From NCBI GenBank assembly GCA_032433595.1, contig JASWJB010000133.1, forward strand, positions 1-64,000: a stretch of 64,000 nt of DNA, in the 5' to 3' direction. The DNA is from Conoideocrella luteorostrata (taxonomy: Eukaryota > Ascomycota > Sordariomycetes > Hypocreales > Clavicipitaceae). The notes beneath the pieces were generated by a model. That model did not search any database, was not told where the DNA came from, and saw only the letters and a program-made list of their open reading frames with translations. Made by a program: the position numbers and the translations under genes. This document shows, piece by piece, positions 24,491 to 36,100 of the stretch. Within the stretch, counting starts at the first letter, position 1. Every line of letters begins with the position of its first letter.

Positions 24491-26618
24491 ATGATGGCAG
24501 CTCCGACTGATGCTCCCGCTGGGGACCTGCCAACTCAGATCCTCCATGCGCTCGACAAGAATTCACCCGTCCTCTCCTCGGAAGCATTCCCCGCGACACC
24601 GTCCACCGAGATCAAAGGTGCGCTCGACCGACTTGCTTCCCGTGACATGGTCAAGTACGAGACGATCGATCGAGAGGAAGCGCTTTTAGAGCCTGAAGGC
24701 GAGCAAATTGCCGCAAATGGCAGCCACGAAGCCCGTGTTTTCGAGGCGTTGCGAGCCGCTGTGGAGGGACTGACTATTCAAGAACTCGAGAAGACCATTG
24801 GTGACAAAAATGTTGTCAAAATTGGGCAAGGGCGTGCTTTCAGAGAGAAGTGGATCTCAAAAACTCAAGGTGAGTATCTAGGTCCTTAATGACACTGTGA
24901 AGCCGATTTTCTGGGTTCGTTGGCTAACTGACTGATGTCGCAGATGGCAAACTTAAGGCAGCCGTGAGTAGAATTTCGAACACTCGAAGAAAGACACTGA
25001 GACAACATACCGGATGGCTAATAAAGCTGCAAATATTTTAGAAAGATTCGGTTCAGGATACAACCAAGGAACAGATGCAGACCATTCAGTCGACGAGAAC
25101 GTACCCTGATGCAAAGATGCTGGCTGATCTGAAGAAGCGCAAGCTTGTGCGGACGCAAAAAATTATCAGCTTCAAGATTGAGAAGGCCGACAAGTTTGCC
25201 CTCAAGATACCTGAAGTTGCCACTGATCTGACCGCCGATATGATTGCTAGTGGCTCATGGAAGACTGCTACATTCAAAGGATATAACTTCAAAGCGTTGG
25301 GGGCTGATCAGCAACCCGGCGCTTTGCACCCGCTAAGCAAGGTCCGATCTGAGCTGAGGCAAATTTTCTTTGAGATGGGATTCCAGGAGATGCCAACAGA
25401 CAAGTATGTTGAAATGTAACGAGAAGCTGCAGTTTATTATAAGAAACTAATGAGGATTCCAGATTTGTCGAGTCTGGTTTCTGGAACTTCGATACGCTGT
25501 TCGTGCCGCAACAACATCCCGCACGTGATATGCAGGACACTGTACGTAATGCTGCACGTTTGGGAGAAGTTGTGAAATCTGAGGATGACACTAAGTATGC
25601 TTGCAGTTTTATGTATCAGATCCTAAAGTGGCGGACCTGCCGAGAGGTGAAGATGCTAATGACAAGGGCGATTACAAGGCCTACTGGGATAACGTCAAGG
25701 AGGTGCATCAGGTATGTCTGAGTCCGATTTACGTCTTCGGGTATTTAAAAAATGTTCACGCTTGTGGGTAGAATGGCAAGTACGGCTCGATAGGCTATCG
25801 ATATCCCTGGTCTGGAGATGAAACCCGAAAACTCGTCCTCCGAACGCACACCACAGCCATCAGCGCCAATATGCTGTACAAACTGGCGCAACAGAAGGGC
25901 CCTGATGGTCGCCCACCTCCGGCGCGATACTTCTCCATCGACCGTGTGTTTCGTAACGAGACTGTGGACGCTACCCATTTGGCCGAATTCCACCAGGTTG
26001 AGGGAGTTATTGCCGATTACGATTTGACACTGGGTGGTCTCATGGAGGTAATTCTCTTTGACATGACCCTTCGAAACCAAAAAGACGGAAACATAAAAAC
26101 TAACGATTGTAGTTTATGGATATTTTCTTCGGCAAGATGGGCATTACCGATCTCAAGTACAAGTGTGCTTACAACCCTTGTGAGTGCTCTTTTGCTTCTG
26201 GCACGTTTGTTTGTTTTGGGTACTAATGACAATCCGCAACAGACACCGAGCCCAGCATGGAAATTTTCTCTTACCGTAAGTTTTTTCAGTCGTGCTTGCG
26301 TCATGCCGGAGATCAGAAAGCTAACTCACACCAGATAAGGGGCTCGGAAAGCTGGTCGAAATCGGCAACAGTGGCATGTTCCGAGCCGAGATGTTGGAAT
26401 CCATGGGCTTGCCGTGAGTGACACCATAGTGATTTCGATGTTCACTTCATATTAACCGTCCTGGCAGTAAGGATATGCGAGTGTTTGGCTGGGGTCTCTC
26501 CCTCGAACGACCCACCATGATCAAGTACGGCATCTCAAACATCCGCGAATTGTTGGGCCACAAGGTCGATCTGAACTTCATGCGAAACAGTCCCGCGGTG
26601 CGTTTGGACAAGGAGTAG
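24491..26618 (+). CDS. frs2: Cytosolic phenylalanyl-tRNA synthetase alpha subunit
   Basis: This catalytic subunit of the class II (alpha-beta)2 enzyme charges tRNA-Phe in the cytosol. Ten exons keep frame: 24491-24869, 24944-24963, 25042-25403, 25463-25541, 25607-25711, 25772-26047, 26113-26179, 26243-26275, 26335-26413, 26468-26618. They give 516 residues, against about 500 in yeast and human. The N-terminal winged-helix region spans about 1-150. The catalytic core is unmistakable: [20 protein letters not shown], class II motif 2 in [19 protein letters not shown], the [10 protein letters not shown] block, [20 protein letters not shown], and motif 3 in [13 protein letters not shown]. Exons of 20 and 33 nt make it easy to misannotate; unspliced frames break it into fragments. 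Every junction was checked for phase. Confidence 0.94.
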
Positions 26619-26954
26619 AGGTCAGGTTATAAACTAGAGCAAAAATATGAGGAATGATGTTGAATTTGACATGATGAAAAAATTCCGCTAGAGATAGACA
26701 AATTGTCGCCTGGGGAGGAGATAGCTGTTGAGCCGAGACAATACCATAATCAAGGCGATTTATGACGTTGGAATACCAGGCTTTGTCGGAAATATACCGG
26801 TCTTCCTTCGTGTATTGTGCTTGTAGGTTTGATGGGCCCACCGTCTCAATTTTCAGGGTTCAGAATGCAGAGCCTACCCTTGCTTCCTCATGCCAGATAT
26901 ACTGCTAGACAGCCATTGTGATGAGAAAAACAGTTTTCTGCAACAATGCACACG

Positions 26955-27235
26955 AATGAGGCCCTCGTACAAGCCCGCGGAATCCTGTACGGCTGCAAAC
27001 CTATGCGAGCTTTATGGGTAATAGTGGCACAGCCAACATTGGCACGGGCAACTTAGGTGCTAGCTATAGCTGGCAAGGCTAACACTGAGGAGTCATTCTG
27101 TGAAAGACAACAGCTACTCAGCAAAGAGAGCCAGAAGGCTTTAAGGTGTATTACTATTCTAAAATTACGAGCAGAGATTATTTGTCCCTTTTATAAATCA
27201 CGTGCTAAGTCTTGCGTAGTAGCAGCAGCAGTAGC
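26955..27235 (+). repeat. Dispersed repeat, copy A
   Basis: The first 170 bp or so match a segment starting near 32043 in the same orientation, with many transitions and small gaps. Shared blocks include TGTACGGCTGCAAA, GGCACGGGCAACTTAG, TAGCTATA and CAACAGCTA. Both copies lead into an AGC/AGT-rich trinucleotide tail, here at about 27216-27247. It looks like an old short interspersed element or a degraded non-autonomous transposon, and its class is not known. Confidence 0.6.
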
Positions 27236-27735
27236 AGCAATAATAGTCAGGTATGTGCCACTCTCTCTCAAAGGAGCAACGTCCATTTAGGATTCATCGA
27301 CCCATACTCACTATTCTACATTGTCTACATTAAAAAACAGAAAAGTAAAAAGAAGCGGGCGCAATTACAGGGCGCGGACAACAGTGCCAAACAATCTCCA
27401 ATTATTATTGCCGTCGTGCAGAAGATCATGGATTCTACAAGGGTTATCGCTAGCATCATGACGATCATTCTAAAACCGCCCAACTCTCAGCCCACGGCAG
27501 GGCTATCAAATCACCGATCTCGATATTCCCCACGAACCAGAACAAATCGTGTTACTTCCTGCTAGCGGCCAGCCAACTCTGCCAGCCTGCGTCATCCAAC
27601 GCACTTGTGTTCTGCGCCGCTTGCCGCCCAGCGAATAGGAGCATTTGCCCCGACGTCAACTGTACCGCCTGATGACATCATGCGTTTTTCCCCACAATCC
27701 GCACCTGCCCAAACGGCCAGGCGTCTCAACAGTCG

Positions 27736-27742
27736 TATAAAA
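27736..27742 (+). promoter_or_regulatory. TATA box of the LEA-like gene
   Basis: TATAAAA lies about 118 bp upstream of the chosen start codon, a normal distance for a fungal core promoter with a short 5' UTR. Confidence 0.5.
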
Positions 27743-27853
27743 GAGAAGTCGTGCCTTTAATCCCAACTTTTTTCGATACTCATAATCGGGACTGTGAATA
27801 CCATCCAATTGTCACCAATCTCTTCAACACAGAACAGCACATCACTCTTCACC

Positions 27854-28303
27854 ATGTCATTTCTTACAGAACGTACTTTGCGAGCCGCTTTGCCAATGTG
27901 CAGAACCGCCGCAATGCAGGCCCCCAGAGCGTTTAGCACATCGTTTGCAATGAGAAAGACTCCGACTGAGTCTGTCAAAGATGGCTTGAAGACGGCTGAC
28001 AGGACTGTCACGGATAACGTTGTTCTTCCCGGACTAGAGGCAGCTGGTAAGTCTTGCAACATGACGTAATGGAGGTATTTCAGTTTATATATGGAATGCT
28101 AATGCGTGGCTGCAGCCTCTGCTGGAAGTAAAGTGAAGGATGCTGCCGAAACCATTACCAAAGGCAACAAAGGCAAAGCGGAGCAATTGAAAGGTCAAGC
28201 TCAAGGCAAAGCCGAGGAGCTCAAGGGCAAGGCGAAGGGCGCTGCTGCTGAGGCACAGGGTCAGGCGAAAGGGGCAGCTGAAAACTTGAAGACCAAGCTA
28301 TAG
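27854..28303 (+). CDS. Small LEA/CsbD-like mitochondrial stress protein
   Basis: The exact role is unknown, but the sequence is of the late-embryogenesis-abundant type linked to desiccation or stress protection. Two exons, 27854-28046 and 28116-28303, give 126 residues. The first 35 are an amphipathic, Arg-rich mitochondrial leader (MSFLTERTLRAALPMCRTAA). The second exon encodes repeated 7-11-residue units rich in Lys, Ala, Gly and Glu (GKAEQLKGQAQ, GKAEELKGKAK, GAAAEAQGQAK), the hallmark of LEA-type amphipathic helices and also of CsbD-like proteins. Context CACCATG supports this start; an in-frame ATG at 27794 would add 20 residues that weaken the leader. The TATA-containing promoter suggests regulated expression. 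Confidence 0.8.
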
Positions 28304-28762
28304 AAACGGGCAGGATGATGTTAGCGAGTTACAAGTGCTGTACTCGTAGGACACTACTGTACGATATAAATAATGTACTTCCATGTATCAATCCGGAGTG
28401 AAGGGAAAACATATTTGAATTCAAGTTTTGTCATTTACATACACAAGTTGTTTCGCTTGCATCTTATCCGCGTATATTAACCATCTCATTTGCACATTAC
28501 TACCGCTTGGCTTGCGATTGTGTCCAACTCCGCGTCGTGCAGATATCAAACATAAGGATGTAAATAAACACTGTACCAAACCATTAAATATGAGAGTAGG
28601 TATCACAATTTCATTAAGAATTCACGTGCTGAACTTTTCAGAATGATGGAACGGCCTAACTTCATGAATGAATGCAGCAACACAATACCAGTACTGTCCG
28701 CATAAGCGCCGCCAACGCAGCCAGGACAGCAAAGACTCCTGTTGCTGCATGATGTAACGTTT
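28304..28762. other. Convergent spacer between LEA-like and GPR1-family genes
   Basis: This stretch holds AT-rich 3' UTR sequence of both genes. Nothing else is seen. Confidence 0.5.
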
Positions 28763-29614
28763 TTAAACGTTATGTGTCTTGGCTGGGGCAGCTCGGCCGA
28801 ACTCGCCTAAAGGGAACCTCACGAAGGTAGTTGCCTCTGTCATAATACCGGAGCTCCCAGCATAAAATGCCGCTAACGCTGTCAAGACGGCAAAGACCCC
28901 CCCTGCACGGTTCACACGCCTAGCTCCCGTTGGATGGGAAGTAGAAACAAATTGGGCGACACTTAGGAAGAAAAATGCCAATGTCAGGAGCCCAAGAACG
29001 GCGAGAATGGCAATATTCGTTCGCAGCGCGGCAACGAAAAAGATGAGAGTGAGGAAACACCAAAGGATGAGGAAGATGCCTAAAGCAAAGCTGTATGCAC
29101 GTGCATCGCCAGCATAGGCTTCCTTAATACCGAGAGAGGGAACCAGGAACATGGCGAAAGCTAGCCAGAAGGCGCCGTAAGAACAATGGACCGTGGTACC
29201 AAAGGTGTTTCCGACACGAAATTCCATTATGCCAGCAATAAATTGAGCTGCTCCGCCGAAGAAAACGGCCAGACCAAACACGGCTTGGTCTGGCCCAACA
29301 TTTCCCAGGGGATTGGAGCCAGGCAACCTGGACACAGCAGCAGGTTAGCGGTGAAGGAAGGATGCTTGCATATATCGGAACGCATACCCAGCGCCGCACT
29401 GGTAAAGACCAAGCACAAACGTGGTGAGGGCGAAGCTGATCAAACCCAGCGGCCCGGGATTTGCAATTTTGAAAAACTGCGGATCAGTGACCTGGGAAAC
29501 CGTGGACTGGTGAGGCTTGTGCATTATTCCACCGTTATCATGGCCCTGTGCTGCGTGACCATTCCTATAAGTCTGCTCAGCTGCAGCGTCGTTGCTATGC
29601 ACTGGAGCAGACAT
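28763..29614 (-). CDS. GPR1/FUN34/YaaH family membrane transporter (acetate/ammonium type)
   Basis: This family (AceTr) includes the Ato proteins of yeast and AcpA of Aspergillus, which move acetate or ammonia across the plasma membrane. Two exons, 29614-29388 and 29327-28763, are joined over a 60-nt intron and give 263 residues, usual for the family. The N-terminal 45 residues are hydrophilic. The family signature then appears as NPGPLGL (more often NPAPLGL), followed by six membrane spans, starting SFALTTFVLGLYQCGAG and VFGLAVFFGGAAQFIAGIMEF. The intron falls exactly between GAG and LPGSNP, and splicing restores the conserved loop. The last span (GGVFAVLTALAAFYAGSSGI) is followed by a short tail. 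The substrate cannot be read from sequence. Confidence 0.9.
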
Positions 29615-30950
29615 ATCTGGAGATGTCTATATGTGATAAGTCGTAAAAAGATTTGGTAATAAGAAACGAAGCAAGTCCGTATCACAGATTGGTAGAGGAT
29701 GTAGGTTGGAGGGTACACCAATACAGCTCACACGCTTCTGACCGTGGTCCCCAACCATTCCTTATATACAATCGATCACACACCCAAATACGGAAACCCA
29801 AACATTTCTTCGCCTGCTCATTGATCTCTCACCAATGATCTATCGGTCCTGAACAACCCCAAGCACCCTCCAAGGACGGAAATATCGATGCCGCTCCTGC
29901 GGGGTTGGCATCTGTCAAAACAGCAAATAATCTATCTCGTGACACCGGCACGGCCGGATATGCCCCCTCCTTCCTCACACCGAGAACGAGGAATATAGCT
30001 GGAGCTATTGGATGCGAAAAGGATGTAGGCGGGCAATGAGCTGCGATTTGATGATGGAGCTGTGACGGATTGGATAACTATGGCTAGTCTCTAGGTTCTG
30101 GGTGGAGGGGGTGCGGGCCAAGATGGGCTTGTCTTATGTCCAAGTGCCGACATGACGGTTGGCCGAAAAGTGCGCCGTTGACGACTACAAAAAGGTGGCC
30201 CGTTAGATGGTCGCTTTGGTTGCTCCCCCGCTTTGGAGTCAATGAGAATGGTCAGAATAGGTTTCGTGTGATGTGTGTACGATTGAGCGGCTTGTTACAC
30301 TGCATGACGGGTGCGTTTGGATTTGTCAGCAGGGTAAGTATGGGCTTGAGTTTATGAAGAGAAAGTGACGGATGGGTTGTTGATATGGATGCCCGATTGG
30401 AGACAGAGCGCCACCCAATTATCCAAGACCGTGAGTGGATTGCATGGATAGTTGTGATTAATTTTCTGTTCTTTTCTCCCAGCAGAAGACACAGAGCTGT
30501 CTTCGGATTTGACTTCTTCATGGGTTGTTTGAAAATGAAGTTATGCAGTGGTAGTTATTCGTACTCCGTGGAAATAATAGTGTATTTTTTGAAATGGGCT
30601 AGCAATGCTGCAGGCCGGAACACATTGACCAATAATTCCTTTCCACAGTAATGGACTTTCTTACTGTTGGTTAGGCATGACATGTGCTCACCTATTTTAT
30701 CCAACGAAACTGTCACCCAGTATTCGCTTTCGGAATGAGCCGGCTACTATTGTGCTCAAGTTTTACAAATGAGGCACAAGGGAAAGATTGAGAAGGTAGG
30801 CTTGTTATGTCCTTCAGCTTCATAGTGCAGATCAATCAATGCACAGTACCATGAAGGGTCCGTGTTTGTGTAGGTTTTGCATGGCTGGATTTCGTTAATA
30901 AGAACTCTATAAATCATCATTAGTGTTATGTATTCGTATCCTTCATGTTG
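29615..30950. other. Spacer between GPR1-family and J-protein genes
   Basis: No supported gene is seen in 1.34 kb. The left half should hold the transporter promoter. A GTACTCCGTG motif lies at 30561-30570. Confidence 0.5.
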
Positions 30951-31874
30951 TTACTCAGGCCTCGTCGGCTGCGATGGTGACGAGTCAAGTTTACCCGGTT
31001 GAAAATCAAACAATAGATTCTCTCTTTCCCGCAAAAAGGAACCCACCCTTTCGTCCTTTGTTCTTCCAGAAGCTGCTACGGTATTCTCTCGGATTTTGCG
31101 CCCAATGGCCGAGTCCTTTTGTTGTACAAAATCGACGTACTGCTCCCCCACCGATTCAGCGCGATTCATTTGCGCCAGTGCTCCAATCATACACAAGCAA
31201 ACCACCAGGGCTGCAAACACGCCGTTGCTCATGTACATTGTTTCACCGGGTTTTCCGTCACGAGCATCTCGCCAGCGTTCCCAGTCTTCCCATGTAGCAT
31301 TGCGAGATGCATTACCCGGTTGATGCCTCCAGGCTTCATCGGCCTCTCGAAGGTCATGGCTTCGGTGACCATCGATCCAGCCGATGCCGTGGTGGTCATA
31401 CAGACGGCGTTTTTGGGGGTCGCTTAGGATATCATTGGCGGCTACTACGAGGCGATATCGCTCGAGACGGGCAGCGTTTGAGAGCTGGTCTGCCGAAGAT
31501 GATCCTGTTGAGGCCGCGGGTCCACGGGTATCGGGGTGATATAGCTTCACCAGTTGATAGAAGCGTCTTTTTGTGTATGGCGCTCCTCTTTGTATGCCGA
31601 ATATCTCATATGGCGTTGGGCGAGGGGATCGTGGCCAATGCGGCACTTCCGAATGGTCTGATTCGGTCGGTCGGGTAGCGTAGCGTCTTGCATTGCGTGC
31701 CAAGAATGGTTTTGATGGAAAAGAATGGCTGTAGTGCCTCGAATATGGGCAGTGGTTGGTGAGAGTAAATAACGGCGTTGAGTATGACGACGATATTGGA
31801 TAGGGTAGTGAATATGTTGAGGAGTAGACGGCTCCGGCGGACTTTTGGAACATGGTCACTGTGAGCACTGACAT
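30951..31874 (-). CDS. Mitochondrial J-domain protein (Jid1-like)
   Basis: This is an Hsp40 cochaperone that should stimulate mitochondrial Hsp70. The single exon from this ATG gives 307 residues. The N-terminal 50 residues are Ser/Tyr/Arg-rich, like a presequence (FLARNARRYATR). The J-domain follows at about 75-155 (TPYEIFGIQRGAPYTKRRFYQ, then the HPD tripeptide in LYHPDTRG, ending SDPQKRRLYDHHG). It carries an inserted Ser-rich loop between helices II and III. One membrane span (VFAALVVCLCMIGALA) and a charged tail follow. J-domain early, then a single span, matches the layout of yeast Jid1 of the mitochondrial inner membrane. The frame stays open 53 codons upstream to 32033, and a third in-frame ATG lies at 31853, so the exact start is uncertain. 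Confidence 0.8.
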   Translation of the reverse strand: MSVLTVTMFQKSAGAVYSSTYSLPYPISSSYSTPLFTLTNHCPYSRHYSHSFPSKPFLARNARRYATRPTESDHSEVPHWPRSPRPTPYEIFGIQRGAPYTKRRFYQLVKLYHPDTRGPAASTGSSSADQLSNAARLERYRLVVAANDILSDPQKRRLYDHHGIGWIDGHRSHDLREADEAWRHQPGNASRNATWEDWERWRDARDGKPGETMYMSNGVFAALVVCLCMIGALAQMNRAESVGEQYVDFVQQKDSAIGRKIRENTVAASGRTKDERVGSFLRERENLLFDFQPGKLDSSPSQPTRPE

Positions 31875-33114
31875 GTGTCGCAGTAACGGCTGGTGGCTGG
31901 CTATGTGTGGCAAAATCACAGTCTGTAACTTTGGTGATATTTCGAAACCAGCCCTACCAAAACATGACTGGTCGGCAGATACAGGTCTCATATAAATGAT
32001 GTTGATGTTTTGTCGCGGAGAAACGCAACACAACGCATCGGAATTAAGCCCTCACACAAGCCTGGGATCTTGTACGGCTGCAAAACCTGTGCTAGCTCTT
32101 TGGCTAATAGCGGCACAGGCAGTATCGGCACGGGCAACTTAGCTATTAGCTATAACTAGCAAGGTGAAAATAAGAAGAATAAGGTTGTGAACCACAACAG
32201 CTATTCGGCGGGGAGAGCCGAAAGGTGGGAAGTTCTCGTCTCTAATCCGTACTTGTAAGAACCTACTCCGTACGGAGTACTGTAAATACCCATTCTGTGA
32301 TTACATAATTCATTGGCTTACTAAGCAAGACTAAAGGCACCAGCAGCGACAGCACCAGCAATAGTAGTAGTAGCTATAGTACTCCATAGTAATAGTAGTA
32401 ATAGTAATTGTAGCAGTAGCAGCAGCAGGGGAGTAAAATATCCCACACAATATCACAAATCAATGCTTCTGTTGCGATTATGTGAAAGTTCCGCTCGCGT
32501 GTGCATTCTCAACCCCAGCAACATCGGGGACTGTGGGGTTCCTGTCTGGAAAGCGCTGAGCTAACCAGGCACCCTAGGCACAGCGATCGGTGGACAGTGC
32601 GCCCGTCAGTGACCGAACATTAACAGCGGGTTGCCCGACCCGGTCTACCAAGCTAAGCTTCGACCCTCACAGGCTGCGTCAGCCCGTCGTAATATTGCCA
32701 CGAACTTGAAACCAAGTGACCTTGGACCATCACAAGCTGACTACGCTAGCATCTACGCCTCTCGACACAATTTTATTCACAGATATAAGAGGTTTCGCAG
32801 GTAGACTGGCTGCCTAGACTCGACAATCAAGCACCATGCCTGAAAGCTTCGAGTTGCTCTGACTAATTTCGAGCTGCTTTCGCCTCGCTCATCTCAACAG
32901 GTCCCATCTGGCTTTGCTGTCACAATACCGTCTGCAGGCTAGCATCTCGTTACCTTCACTTTAAGGACTGTATCGACTATACAGATACAATCTATCCCGT
33001 CATCGTATCAGATATCGTTTTGACGTGGGCAGTCACCGATCGACATCGAGACCGTCGAAAGCTTTCCCTATTTAAAGCATCTCCATTGGACAGTCCTGTT
33101 CAACGCCCTTCAAA
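31875..33114. other. Divergent spacer with repeat copy B and two promoters
   Basis: This is 1.24 kb between the J-protein and Ubp2 genes. It holds repeat copy B (about 32043-32430), a perfect TACTCCGTACGGAGTA palindrome and, toward the right, the Ubp2 promoter. Two tRNA-like scraps (about 32515-32575 and 32640-32690, minus strand) do not fold into full tRNAs. Confidence 0.5.
32043..32430 (+). repeat. Dispersed repeat, copy B, with trinucleotide tail
   Basis: This copy matches copy A near 26955. It keeps a hairpin that copy A has lost: TTCGGC and GCCGAA around a short loop, at about 32203-32221. A TACTCCGTACGGAGTA palindrome (32264-32279) lies inside it and has no counterpart in copy A. The right end is an irregular AGC/AGT trinucleotide tract (about 32340-32430). 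Same orientation, common order of blocks and a common simple-repeat end argue for one element inserted twice. Confidence 0.6.
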
Positions 33115-36100
33115 ATGGCTGGCAACTACAATCTAAGGTCCCAAGATCAGGGGGAAAGTCTGTATGCGACATTGCCCGGTACATCACAAACTGGCTTTGT
33201 CCAGCACAACATGACTGCCATGAAGTCTAACTTGGCTCCCGGCAGGGAGGTTGCGGGTAAGCTCGGCCGTCCTCCACAACACTACGTAAGGAGACTGACT
33301 TTGAGTTGACCTAGGTTGCAATCCTAGTCGATGGATCTACGAACTATTAAATAATAACTTCACCGTGTGCGATTTGTTCGACCGAGCACGGCAAGCAAAC
33401 TTTGACAGCACATATACCTGGGATCACCCACACAAACTAGTTATGAACGGAAACCAGAGCTTCAAAACTGCTTCGTCGCGAATACTATCGTCGATATGTC
33501 TAGACTGCCATTTTCACTTCGTCTTTAAAATGAACTGGCAGGCCCTCCACAGCGACTCCCTCTGCCACCCAAACCAATCATCCTGGCCACTTCGAGATAA
33601 TCAGTTCCCTTGGCATCACTTGGTGTGGGCTGGATCCGCCTCAGATTCTGAAACCACTCAGGAAAAAAGCAAATACTACCCTCTCCTAGCTCGGGAACAT
33701 TTTGTGTGTTCTGCTCCGCCCTGTACCTTCCACCTCACACTTGAAGTATCGGAACCTCGGATGCCCAAATCGTGGATCGAGCTACTATTAGATCGCGAGA
33801 CTATATGTGAGCAGCTGAGGATCGCCAAAGAAGAGGAGCCAAGTCGATACGAAGGTGCCACAGATGATTGGGCATATCATGCAACACTAAATCTGAACAC
33901 ATATCTCAAGAACTTGCTGGAGTGCGTGCCCGAAGAATCCAGGAGCATATCGAAGAGAAATAAACGTTTCGCTGTTTTGTTTGGCCCGCGATGTTTTGGT
34001 ATGTTTCGAGAGTTGGAATTTACCGAAAGGGTCGAGCTTAGAGATGGAGTTGACGAAGGATCATTCCATCCTTCGATTCCACCACCTGCAAGAGGCCCAT
34101 TCAGCGGCTTATGCAGAACCACTGAAATAGGAACGAGTAGATCCTACTTAGAAGATGTAAGAGCAGAGGTGCAGTGTCTCATACACAAGGCAGGTCAGAC
34201 GGCTGAACCTCCTACCATTATCACTCCAGTACTTCATGAAGATTTAGGGTGCCAAGAAGTTCCAAACGCTCCAACGAACGCGCTTGTCGATAAGGAGCGA
34301 TACAAGATAATTGGAGTTCTCCCAAATCAGTCTAGAGAAGCGGTTGTCAATGCGTACAAGCGACAGTGGGAGTTGTTACCTAATCGCAGAAGGGCCTTAA
34401 TCGATAGTATTATGGGCATTGCGAATGACAAGGACGACGAGCTGTTTTCCGATTATGCCATCACCCAATCATCAGTCTTCGATAATCAAACTCACACGCA
34501 AGGCAATGGCGATGATGACGGTCTGGTGCCGGAGGCGCTCAACTTCCTCGGGTTACAGCCACATACCAACTACAGCGCAGAATCCTTGATTCAGGCTTTC
34601 AGACGAAAGCTAACCCAAAGCCCAGCAGATGCCTCGGCAGCAAGGTCGATGCTTCATATCATTGCTCAAAACTCAAATGATGATATCTATCAAGCCAATC
34701 TGTTAATGGAGGCCGATGCTAAGATGTCATTGGAAACCAGCCAAGCCATCCTAGAACTAGACAGTACGGACGTTCCATGGGAAACAATCCACCAAGCAGC
34801 CAGATTGAAGGCAAGTTCTTTCCCTGCTTATATTTTACTCTAGAAATTCAACGCGACATATAATTACAACGCATCATTAACATTCAACACAGGTCGAAAA
34901 GAGCAAGAGCAAGGATGCAACCCAAACCTACCTGGATGCTTTAGAAGCAATTGCGGATCACACAAAATCTCCAACTCTCGTTCAGGCTGCAGCGGACCTT
35001 CGACAAGAAAACGGAATTTTTGGACCTAAAAGCAATTCGAATGATGAGGATAAGCCGGTCAATTATGGGTTGCCCGTTGGCTTACACAATATTGGAAATA
35101 CCTGCTACTTGAATAGTTTACTACAATACCTCTTTACAGTCAAGCCCATCCGGGACATTGTTCTCAACTACGACGATGTCAAGTTAACTTTAACTGACGA
35201 GAGTATTAAATCTCGACTGCTTGGTGGGAACAAAATGCAGATGGACCGTGGCGAAGCAGTCGTGGCACAGGCGTGTAAGTCCTGAGCTGCAAAATAGATT
35301 GCGCCCGATATACTGTATGCTAACTATAAGTTTCAGTTGCAAAGGAGTTGTCTGAGCTCTTTCAAAATTTGAACGCGTCAAGGCAGACTGCAACAAGACC
35401 ATCTCAACGCTTAGCGAACGCTGTTTTATTGTCAACACACACTCTGCTTCGCAACCCCGATCCACCATCGGAACCATTGATTGGACCAAAGCCGCCGCCT
35501 CTACCGGCACGCCCATCGCCGACACCGCCATACAAGCCCTCTGACGACATCGAAATGCCAAATATCACTGTGACCTCTGTTACCGAGTCCGTGGAAACAT
35601 CTAGCAATTCTACTTCCAGGACTTTAGTTGAAGAAGACGCACACTCAGACCGCTCATACGAGAGGGTAGAGAAGGCTCCTTTGCACGACCAGCCCGACGT
35701 AACTATGGACGGCCAGCCCAACAGCGATACTGCGATGCTTGAAGCAGATCAGCTTACGCAGGTTATCAGCAAATCAACGGATGCACACGATCCAACCGTG
35801 GCCAACATGAATGGCGGAAACGAGGACCAGGATGTAGACATGGCCGATGCAGCCGAGAACGAAACTGTAGACCAAAAAGTCCTGAATGCTCTTGAACATC
35901 AGAAGAGATCATCCGGCACAGATCAACAAGATGTCGAGGAAGTCATGGGTAGCATCATCAATCGTTTACAAGCTGCCATTCGACCGACATCGATCGACGA
36001 GCAAACTGGTATCCAACTCGAGAGAATCATGGAGACATTTTTTGTCACAACAATCAATTATACAAAAAAGTTTGATGAAAAGGAGTATCAGTCAGAGGTC

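Larger units (their letters stand above)
26619..27853. other. Spacer with repeat copy A and the LEA-gene promoter
   Basis: No gene is seen. It contains repeat copy A (about 26955-27235) and the promoter of the LEA-like gene at its right end, with a TATA box listed separately. Confidence 0.6.

Noticed and set aside
32500..32700. tRNA-like segments on the minus strand (TTAGCTCAGCGC, TTAGCTTGGTAGACC)
   Set aside because: They resemble D-arms, but no matching acceptor stem, anticodon arm and T-arm can be assembled. They may be chance or ancient tRNA-derived debris.
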